Positions 35,261-42,649 of a stretch of DNA of 64,000 nt are shown here, one piece after another. Origin of the DNA: CAVWCW01 sp963753615 (GTDB taxonomy: Bacteria; Pseudomonadota; Gammaproteobacteria; Chromatiales; Chromatiaceae); the NCBI GenBank assembly GCA_963753615.1, contig CAVWCW010000016.1, positions 124,001-188,000 of the forward strand, given 5' to 3'. Every line of letters starts with the position of its first letter. The stretch's first letter is position 1. The translations under genes and the position numbers were made by a program. The notes beneath the pieces are model-generated. The model had not been told where the DNA came from, searched no databases, and worked only from the letters and a program-made list of their open reading frames with translations.

Positions 35261-35299
35261 CGCTGAGCCGATTGCGCGCACGGCGCAAGCGCTATTCGA

Positions 35300-36091
35300 C
35301 TAAACGGGGCGCAGCGTCTCGAGGGGCGTCCTGGCCAACTCCTCGATGAGGGTCGCCAACTTCCCGGCCAGATAGTTCACTAAAGTTGCACCGCGCTTGG
35401 CATCGGCTCTCGCGGCGTTGCCGCATACGCCGGCAGGCGCCAGATCCTGGCTCATCCAGCCAATCCCCACGGGCAACTCCACGCCGAGCACCTCGTTACG
35501 CCGGGCCAATTGCGCCGGCAGCCCCTCGAAGTCCTGCAGGTACTCGCGCCGCACCAATGACGGATGCAGATGCAGCATCAGCGATGTCTCCACCTCGCCG
35601 CCATGCAAGCCGTTGGCCAGTTCTTCTTCCGCGAACAACCCCGGCGGCGAACCCAGAGCGAAGTAGCTGCAGCGTGCCACGAGCATCTGGTGTTCGACTC
35701 GCAGGCGAAGGGCGACGACATCCAGCAACGGAATCTGGCCGCCGTGGCTATTGAAAACCACCAGTTTGCGCACCCCCGTCCGAGCGACGCTTCGACCAAT
35801 GTCCGTCCAGACGGCGATGAGGGCTTCGGCCTCAATGCTCAGCGTACCGGGAACGCCCTGGTGCTCCAGGCTGTAGCCCACGGCAAGTGGCGGCAGCACC
35901 AGCACGCGCGGCTCGTCGTCGTCACCCGGCAGCGCCTCGATGACGCCCAGACCGATGAGCGCGTCGGTGCCGAGCGGCAGGTGCGGTCCGTGCTGCTCGA
36001 CCGCCCCCACCGGGAGCAGCGCGATGGTGGACTCTGGATCCACCTCGAACAGCTCCTCGCTGGTCTGCTGCTGCCATTCGTCGATTCTCAT
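35300..36091 (-). CDS. Creatininase-family amidohydrolase
   Basis: A 263-residue metal-dependent hydrolase with the creatininase fold signatures: LLPVGAVEQHGPHLPLGTDA (metal ligands Glu32, His34, Asp43), VVFNSHGGQIPLLD and GLHGGEVETSLMLHL. Besides creatininase the family includes ArfB, the deformylase that follows archaeal GTP cyclohydrolase III in riboflavin and F420 synthesis, and the peptidase MftE. Next to a RibA-like and a RibD-like gene, an ArfB-like amide hydrolysis is the most attractive reading, but that is inference. It is 18 bases after the membrane-protein gene on the same strand. Confidence 0.88.
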   Translation of the reverse strand: MRIDEWQQQTSEELFEVDPESTIALLPVGAVEQHGPHLPLGTDALIGLGVIEALPGDDDEPRVLVLPPLAVGYSLEHQGVPGTLSIEAEALIAVWTDIGRSVARTGVRKLVVFNSHGGQIPLLDVVALRLRVEHQMLVARCSYFALGSPPGLFAEEELANGLHGGEVETSLMLHLHPSLVRREYLQDFEGLPAQLARRNEVLGVELPVGIGWMSQDLAPAGVCGNAARADAKRGATLVNYLAGKLATLIEELARTPLETLRPV

Positions 36092-36109
36092 ATCTCTAGC
36101 CGCCTCGCA

Positions 36110-36979
36110 TCACCGGTAATAGGCATCGCCGGGCGAGTCGGCCAGCAGCGCCAGAGCAATGGCGAGGCCTACCGGTATGCAGCCCAAGACCAGGACGTAC
36201 ACGGGCTGAATCGCCTCGCCCCAGCGCCCGCGAGACAACCACAGGCCCCTGGCCACGGGAGCCAGGAAGAACACTGCAGGCAGCGGCGCGAGCGACCAAG
36301 GCGGCGCCGGCGTAAGAAGCACCGTCGTCAAGGCAAGCGCCAATACCGGCAGCGTGGCACCCAGCAGCATGCTGGCGCCCAAGGTGTCACGCGCATGAGG
36401 CCAGTTCCAGATCAGGAAGCCCCCAGTGGCCACGGCCATGGCGGTGGCCAGTTGCGCGATGAGCAGCGAGCCGGAGACCAGAGCGATCCCAGCAATTCCA
36501 GCGGCGGCGAGCGCCAGCGGCACGCTGTCGCTGGCGCGGCGCTCTCGCGGCACTGCAAGCCCGTACAGCAAAATCCCACAGCCGGCCACGAGAACGCCCA
36601 CCGGCCAGTCAAGCGCATCGCGCTGGAGCTGTGGCCACGAAAGCCACAGGCTGGCGGCCAGGAACAGCGCCAGGGCGGTCACGCGAAGCACGTTGGAGGA
36701 GACCGCCAGCAGCTCCAAGAGCACGCCCAGCAAGAGCGCCACGCCCGCAAGCAGCGTCAGCTTCTGCACCGCACTCAACGGTGCTGCAAAGGGCAAGCCT
36801 GCCAGCAAAACGGCGCCGGCAAGAAAACCAACGCCGATGGCCAACCCTGCTCCGCGCGCGCCGCCAAGTCTGCTGCCTCTGAGACGCAATAAACCCGTCA
36901 TTACAACCGCCACGCCCAGCGGCACGACACCGCTTTGAATGGCGGGATGCGCGGCAAGTACAGACCAGTCTTGTTCCAT
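36110..36979 (-). CDS. Polytopic membrane protein of unknown function
   Basis: A 289-residue protein made almost entirely of hydrophobic helices, about nine (for example GVVPLGVAVVMTGLLRL, LTLLAGVALLLGVLLELLAV, LPVLALALTTVLLTPAPP, VYVLVLGCIPVGLAIALALL). It has short charged loops and no motif I recognise. The start MEQDWSVLAAHPAIQSG is chosen over the longer frame because the extra residues are polar and unlikely. It precedes the creatininase gene by 18 bases and is probably co-transcribed. Transport or lipid modification in the same pathway would fit, without direct evidence. Confidence 0.65.
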   Translation of the reverse strand: MEQDWSVLAAHPAIQSGVVPLGVAVVMTGLLRLRGSRLGGARGAGLAIGVGFLAGAVLLAGLPFAAPLSAVQKLTLLAGVALLLGVLLELLAVSSNVLRVTALALFLAASLWLSWPQLQRDALDWPVGVLVAGCGILLYGLAVPRERRASDSVPLALAAAGIAGIALVSGSLLIAQLATAMAVATGGFLIWNWPHARDTLGASMLLGATLPVLALALTTVLLTPAPPWSLAPLPAVFFLAPVARGLWLSRGRWGEAIQPVYVLVLGCIPVGLAIALALLADSPGDAYYR

Positions 36980-37229
36980 TGTCAGACGCCGATGCGATGC
37001 ATGAGAAGAACCCATTCGGGGCTATGGCATCGTCGACACGACGAGTTTACGACCATTATCCGAGCCGCAAGGTTAGCACGAACCGATCAAAGCCACCCAT
37101 CTACCTAGGCACGGGGCTGCCGACCGCCACCCGCCCCTTTCAAACCTCCAACTGGCCTTTCGCCAAGCGATACCGGCATTGATACTTTCACTGTCGACAG
37201 GCTGCGGCTCCGGTATCCTCATCGACACC

Positions 37230-37725
37230 AGTTCCTCCGCGCTGCTGGGGTGGATTGCAACGCCGTTGTGAGGTCAGCCCTATTGGCCCCTATTTTTACT
37301 GCCACGGCGAAGCCCTGCAGCATCTCATCGACATTTTCCGGCACGCACCAGCTTCATGGCGGTCGTCGCGCCGTGCTTTGCCAGGGCATAGCGCATACGG
37401 GGGAAGTGAGTCTTGTAGACCGTCACTTCACGACCGTAGCGCTCCTGAGCCGCGGTCTCCCGTCGGGCCGACCGTACCGACTGGCGGGTCAGAGAACCAC
37501 ATTGGTCGGGTACGTTGTCGTAATCTATGCGGGACTCGAAAGGCCAGGCGCAACTCTATGCGTCGCTTGTGCATCTCCGCCATCATCATGTCAGCGATCA
37601 TGGACTGGATAGACTCAAGCAGACGATCCTCGGGCGCCACGACGGTGACCTCGGAGCCCCGTGCCTTCAGCAACCCGGCCAGCTCGACGCCGATGTAACC
37701 GCCGCCGATGATCGCTTCCCGCTCA
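37230..37725 (-). pseudogene. Glutathione reductase-like pseudogene
   Basis: Minus-strand pieces match the pyridine nucleotide-disulfide oxidoreductase fold in order. First is the NAD(P)-binding start EAIIGGGYIGVELAGLLKAR with SEVTVVAPEDRLLES. After an internal gap comes the dimerisation domain start RYGREVTVYKTHFPRMRYAL with TTAMKLVRAGK, and a shifted tail near AIHPSSAEELVSMR. The N-terminal FAD domain with the redox cysteines is absent, cut at an IS91-like remnant at 37.74 kb. At least two frameshifts and a deletion make it non-functional. Confidence 0.65.
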
Positions 37726-37740
37726 GGCTGCGGGCCGCGA

Positions 37741-37800
37741 TGACGTGGGCGCAGCGCCTGAAACGCTTCTTTGGCATCGACATCGAGACCTGTCCGGCCG
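37741..37800 (+). mobile_element. IS91-type transposase relic
   Basis: The short frame MTWAQRLKRFFGIDIETCP resembles the conserved C-terminal end of IS91/IS801-type Y2 transposases. Only about 20 codons match before the sequence diverges. It abuts the broken gor-like gene, which suggests that a rolling-circle element cut that gene. Confidence 0.5.
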
Positions 37801-38175
37801 ATTGGGAAGCCCGCTACGCCGCGCGGTTGCTCAATATCCTGTTGGTCGGGGACTGGACTCGGCCAGACGGGTCACCCGGGCTTCGTCAAATTACTTTCGG
37901 AATACGGCTGAAACCGGACAATCGTTTCCTTCGCATCACAAGGCAGCTCGATCTTATCCCTCTAGTGAACCTCTACTCTGAAGGTTTGCTGACCGGCAAA
38001 CATAGGTGCGAACCTCCACCGAGTTTTTTGAACGATACACCGAAAATGTGACGTCTTCGGCTGTTTTTCGAACTGCCCGCTTACCCAAGGCTTGACGACA
38101 CAAGCAATCAGCGTCCAAGAGTCCATCAATAACTGATTGATTTATCTCCATATTAATCGCGCTTTCAGTATCGCG
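37801..38175 (+). other. Unassigned stretch
   Basis: AT content rises towards 38.1 kb. One short frame contains LLNILLVGDWTRPDGSPG, faintly like the C-terminus of FAD-dependent desaturases (HpnE-like), but the match is too short to annotate. Nothing else is supportable. Confidence 0.3.
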
Positions 38176-38655
38176 TCAGAATTCAGTTGTAGCAGCATCG
38201 ATTTTACCGCTTTTATTGTCACTGGGCTGGGCCTCAGCTTCATTTTTCACTAATATTCGCACCCGGCGCAGCAATGCCGAATCCCGGTTATTGCGCGATA
38301 ACGGAGTCGTCCGTTCAAGAGCCTGCTCATCGAGTTCCGCGAAGGCCGTGGCCAGATTATCCAGGGAACCGCAGACTACCCGAACGTATTCCGGGTGTTG
38401 GAGATTGGCGACCAGCGCCGCCTGAGCCGGTTGGTCTTCCAGATCCCTACCCAGGTGTGCCCGGCCGAGCCGGCGGCGCAGTTTTCGTTTTTCAGCACCA
38501 AAGAAGTGCTCAGGAACATTATCTGTACGCTCGACTACCGCCAAAATCGTACCGTCCTCATCGCGAAGTGCGGGATGGCCGAAGAGATGTTTCCCATAGC
38601 GTTCAAAATACTTCAGGATGATGCGGGCAGGGGAAGCGATTGGCGGAGTCGTCAT
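38176..38655 (-). CDS. Small protein of a putative mobile element
   Basis: An intact 159-residue basic protein (MTTPPIASPARIILKYFERYGKHLF, GTILAVVERTDNVPEHFFG, KRKLRRRLGRAHLGRDLED). Its ATG overlaps the stop of the upstream transposase-like frame by four bases (ATGA), so it belongs to the same unit. Its composition and the segment EHFFGAEKRKLRRRLGRAHL resemble C-terminal parts of some transposase proteins. It could be the last third of one long transposase split by a reading-frame change, or a genuine accessory protein. I do not recognise the family. Confidence 0.5.
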   Translation of the reverse strand: MTTPPIASPARIILKYFERYGKHLFGHPALRDEDGTILAVVERTDNVPEHFFGAEKRKLRRRLGRAHLGRDLEDQPAQAALVANLQHPEYVRVVCGSLDNLATAFAELDEQALERTTPLSRNNRDSALLRRVRILVKNEAEAQPSDNKSGKIDAATTEF

Positions 38656-40109
38656 TGCCGATGTTTGCCAGTGCGTTCGCGTAGCTCAGCCTGGTATTCC
38701 TTGGCGGCTTCCTCAATCATTTCCAGCCGTCTGGCCTCCAAGGCGGGGAGCGCTATCTGATGAGCGTGGGTATCCCCGTTGGGCAGTTCCGCATTCGTCA
38801 GTTGCAGCACATCGCGTAGCTCACAGAAGGCCTGCCAGCCCTTTTCCAATCGGGCCTCCACGGTGGCAAAGCGCGTGTCGCGTTCAATGCGATTGACGAG
38901 ACGGGTCAGGTGCGCGATGGCCCGTCGGGTCGCCGGCGTTCTTGGGGAAGGCACCCAGCACTCGGCCTTACGCAAGGCCTGTTGGCAACGTTGCAGCAAT
39001 TCGAGATACGGCAAACTGAAAGGATAGAGCAGGGCCTTCTTCCCCTCGCCTTCCAGGCACCACAGCAGCAGTGCCGGCAGATCCTCATGGACCGGACCCG
39101 GTCCGAAACGGCCCGAGAAGGTACTCGATCTGCTGATACTGGCGCAGGTCCCGGAGCAAGACCCGCAAATCGCCCTGTACTTTGTGTTGGCGCAGGAGAT
39201 TAGCCAATACGCGATACGGCTTCTCGAAAAGCTTCTTGCCCACGGCGCCCAGAAAGTGATAGTGGCAGATAAAATCAGGAACGCCCCGTGCACGCAACGG
39301 CGCCACGGCCTTGGCCATGCCCTCGCCCATATCCCGCACCGTGGCGATGGGATCGCCAAACAGTGCAGCCGTCTTTTCCACCCACGGGCGTAAATAATCC
39401 TCATGCTCCGAGGGGATACGGGTCGCCATTAATACCCAGCCCCGCCAGCCGTCCATGCACACGAACAGGCCCCCTTTGCCGTGCTCACAGGTGGCATCCA
39501 GATGCAGCGGATAACCTTCGCTGCATGGCGCGGCGCAACTCGGGCACCCGCGCCAGATGCAGGGCTTCAAAATAGACGAGGAAACGGTCGCACAGATTCG
39601 AAATGCTGCCGTCGGAAAGCGTAAACCCACGTTTCTGGTACAACTCGGCGCGGATCTCTTCGCGTTGCTTGCCGCGTAAATACCGGGCCAGCCCGACATG
39701 GACAACCAGATCGTAAGCGTAACGCTGGTGGGGCTTGACCAAACGAGAGAGTTCATCAGAGCACATAACGGATGGGTGGCGTCGCGCAACACTTCTTGCG
39801 TACCTCCTTGACATTCAAGACCCCGGACTGGAATGTGAAAACTTGCGCCTTTTGCTTTTTTGGACCTGCACCGGGCCGGCGCAAATCGGGCATGCTTCGG
39901 CCTCTGCGACAAACTCGATACAGGGAAAAGACTCGCCGGTCTCGGCCGTGGCCCGAACCATTTCCGCTGCCGACCAACCCGCACGTTGCGCATGCCAGCG
40001 CAGCCAATTCAGCAGTTCGAAGTGCCCCCTTTTTTGCCGATGCTATCGAGCTCATAGCGGGTAAAGACCATACGAACCTCAGCCATCGTAATCGGTGGTG
40101 AATGCCCAC
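38652..40109 (-). pseudogene. Transposase-like gene, frameshifted
   Basis: Three successive minus-strand frames make one protein-like path. A zinc-ribbon-like start (ACPICAGPVQVQKSKRRKFS) leads to PHQRYAYDLVVHVGLARYLRG and REEIRAELYQKRGFTLSDGS. Then comes a catalytic-looking block (LHLDATCEHGKGGLFVCMDG, ATVRDMGEGMAKAVAPLRAR, HYHFLGAVGKKLFEKPYRVL). Last is VHEDLPALLLWCLEGEGKKA with a coiled C-terminal region. The LDAT...D...H layout suggests a DDE-type recombinase, but I cannot name the family. Shifts occur near 39780, 39530 and 39100. It lies between a wHTH-like gene upstream and a coupled small ORF downstream. Confidence 0.5.
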
Positions 40110-40221
40110 GCAGATAACGCACTACATCCGCCGCTTTTGCTCCGGGATGGTGAAGCAGTGTCAGTAGGACCTGGATGATCACCGGATCTCCGATCTCAGG
40201 CTCACCTCCTTTGCCGGTGTC

Positions 40222-40756
40222 TCAAAGGATGCTACGCTCCCGACGCCGATTAAGTTGTGCCCCTCGCACCGCCGGGTCCGGATGGAGATAGACATAGAAC
40301 CCGTGGACCTTTTCCCGGTCAACCTTGCCTTGGTGAAAAGTAGTGAGCAACACCACCTGCACCCGTACCCGAAGCACATCTTGGAGTTCACGTTGAGTCC
40401 ATCCCGCTTCCGACTCCCAGACCAAACGCCGGATGGTTTCCCCGAGCGTATTGTCTCGAGAAAAGAAAATATCCTCCATACCAGAACAATCCAAAGCGAT
40501 CATAGCGGGTGGGGTCTTTCCGGGTGTAGTAACGCCCGTTGTGGTTGTAACTGCGCTGATAGGGGACTTGTCGCAGGTAGCGGAAGCAGGTGGCACGGGA
40601 GGCATTATCCAGGGCCTTTCGGATGTCCTTGAATTCCACCATCTCTTTGGATTCGAACAGTTTGAGCAGTTCTCGGAGGAACGCTTGGCCATACGGAGAT
40701 CCAAATGAGACTGTATTGCTTTGATAGGTCGCATCACTTAAGCAATGGTATCTCAT
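40222..40756 (-). pseudogene. Winged-helix-like gene of the same element, frameshifted
   Basis: Frame one reads SFGSPYGQAFLRELLKLFES, DIRKALDNASRATCFRYLRQ and NHNGRYYTRKDPTRYDRFGL. After a shift near 40460 the path continues FSRDNTLGETIRRLVWESEA, GWTQRELQDVLRVRVQVVLL and VHGFYVYLHPDPAVRGAQL. The two halves look like paired helix-turn-helix domains, so a DNA-binding partner of the downstream transposase-like gene is plausible. No match to a named family is claimed. Confidence 0.4.
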
Positions 40757-40823
40757 TTATAGCGAAGTTCACACTTGATTAACCCTCGGGAAAGGCAAAA
40801 AAGGTGGTGTTTAAGGCGTAATA

Positions 40824-42416
40824 CTTCTAAAACTGAAGTTTCCCTCTTTCATCATGCTACGAGCCGCATGACCGTTGAGATCAGAGGATTTCGGTCTGGT
40901 TTGCCGGGGTCCTGGCAATCGATACCGAAACCCTCCTTTGCGAGGTGCCTGGCGAGGGATCTTCGCACATCGGCGAAGGCGTATTCGGTGGTGTTTTCGG
41001 AAGCGTATCGCCGGATTGGCGCTTGGTTCAAGTGCGCGGCATAGATCCAGGTGATGGTGGTTGCGGCCATGCAGAAGTGCAGATGATTGGTCACCGCATC
41101 GGGGTTGCGGGTCTGGGTATGGGCGCTGCCGATCTCCTGCTTGATCTCTCGGAAACCGGCCTCGATTTTCCACCTGGCGGCATAATATTCGACGATCTGC
41201 TCGACGCTCAGATCGAGATCCGTGGTCACCAGCGCGACCCATTGGGTCTTGCGATAGACCCACACGACGCGCACGCGGCAACGCAGGGTCTTGAGCATCA
41301 CGATCCGCTCGGCGGCCAGCACCTCGCGCAGGGCGCCGTAGACATGCACAGTATAGGTCTTGGCCTGTTCGCGCATGGCCGCGGCCAGGTCTGCGGCGTT
41401 GCCGAGACGTTCGCCGTATTTCCGCGGTCTTCCGGGCCGACCGTGCGAGCGGCTCGGGGATGGCGTAGAGGGCGGCATTGACCCGCAGGCGCGAGAGCAG
41501 GTGGACGCGTCCGCCCAATGCGCTCACGCAGCGGCTTGAACAGCCCGTTGTTGCCGAACCAGCTGTCGGCGACCACCAGTATCGGCGCATCGGCGAAGAC
41601 GCCACGCCAAGGCGCCCGATCAGCTCGACGGCCTGCTCGAACTTGCTGCGAAAGACCACCGCCTTGCCGCGCACCCGGATACAAGCGCTGCGCAAGCTCT
41701 TGCGGCGCAGGTAAAACGCGAAGGCCAACGGCACACAGCTCCAGCGCCCGTGAATCTGCTTGAGCAGCCCCACCGTGACGATGGTCTGCGCCCAAGGCCA
41801 GCGTGTCTGGTTCGTCTTCGCCGCATGATCGAACGTCCTTTGGCAGGCGAAGATCTTCTTGCCCGTCTTCGGGTTGATCGAATCGTCGAGCCCCAGCAGC
41901 AACCGCCCGTCGACCAGCGGGCTGGGGATCGCCCGCCAGAGGGCCTCCCAGATCCGCTCCCACGGCAGCTTCACCGAGGCCATGAAGGTGTAGTAGCGCC
42001 ACTCGGCGATGCTCACCCCGAACAGCGTCTCGATGGCGCGCAGCAGATTGGAGGTGCGCGAGGCGGTGATCGGAACCAGGATCGCTTGCAGCGTCAGAAT
42101 GAACCAATGAAAGCGTTCTTGGCCATTGTCGGTGGCGGGAAAAAGGGTTTGGAAATCGTTCGCGAGGGTGCGTAAGATAGACATCGAATAAGGGCTCTTT
42201 TCGCTGGTTAATCATTGGCTTAAGAACCTTGATTATACCGCGAATTGAGCCCTTATTCACTATTAACCGATTGATTTTATTTTGAATTTTCACCTCTCGT
42301 TAGCCATCGGCTCTCGGACTCCGAAAGCTATTTAAGCAATCACTAATAGTGTGCGCCTATTCGTGATTGCTAATATTCTAACGCCTGAGAAAAGTACAAA
42401 ACTTCAGTTCTAAAAG
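40824..42416 (-). mobile_element. IS4-family-like insertion sequence with terminal inverted repeats
   Basis: Left end CTTCTAAAACTGAAGTTT (40824-40841) and right end 42399-42416 are inverted repeats that match at 16 of 18 positions. They enclose 1,593 bases that hold a DDE transposase on the minus strand and a 230-base leader. The leader carries two inverted repeats (42186-42258, 42336-42370). No clear target duplication is seen at the junctions, so the element may have rearranged after insertion. Confidence 0.65.
40852..42184 (-). pseudogene. IS4-family DDE transposase, frameshifted
   Basis: The N-terminal frame starts MSILRTLANDFQTLF and contains LLGLDDSINPKTGKKIFACQ (first catalytic Asp region). 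A second frame supplies APILVVADSWFGNNGLFKPL (second Asp). The third supplies ARWKIEAGFREIKQEIGSAH (the Y-x-x-R-W-x-I-E block with the catalytic Glu), then LHFCMAATTITWIYAAHLNQ. Switches occur near 41615, 41510 and 41455. All catalytic blocks survive in sequence, so inactivation is recent or reflects sequence error. Confidence 0.75.
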
Positions 42417-42585
42417 AGGGCGATATCAGATGCGGCGTGAGACTGTATGACTTGATCGCTTTCTGAAAAGGTTCATTAGTACAATAGGTTACGGAACTCC
42501 AACTGAAATCTGACGCGATACCGCTTTCACCTGCCCCCCGTTGTGGCATCCAAGTTGCCTCGTCAATCTCAAAAGGAGTGGGCAA
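42417..42585 (-). pseudogene. ORF fragment cut by the IS right end
   Basis: A minus-strand frame starting MPTPFEIDEATWMPQRGAGE and containing SSVTYCTNEPFQKAIKSYSL runs directly into the IS terminal repeat, where its last residues are IS-encoded. It looks like the N-terminal part of a small gene truncated by the insertion. The family is not recognised. Confidence 0.4.
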
Positions 42586-42649
42586 GCCCGTAATGTGCTG
42601 GCTTCGCTAGATCTAATGCCGGGACGCTTGAATAAAACAAAAGGGGACT

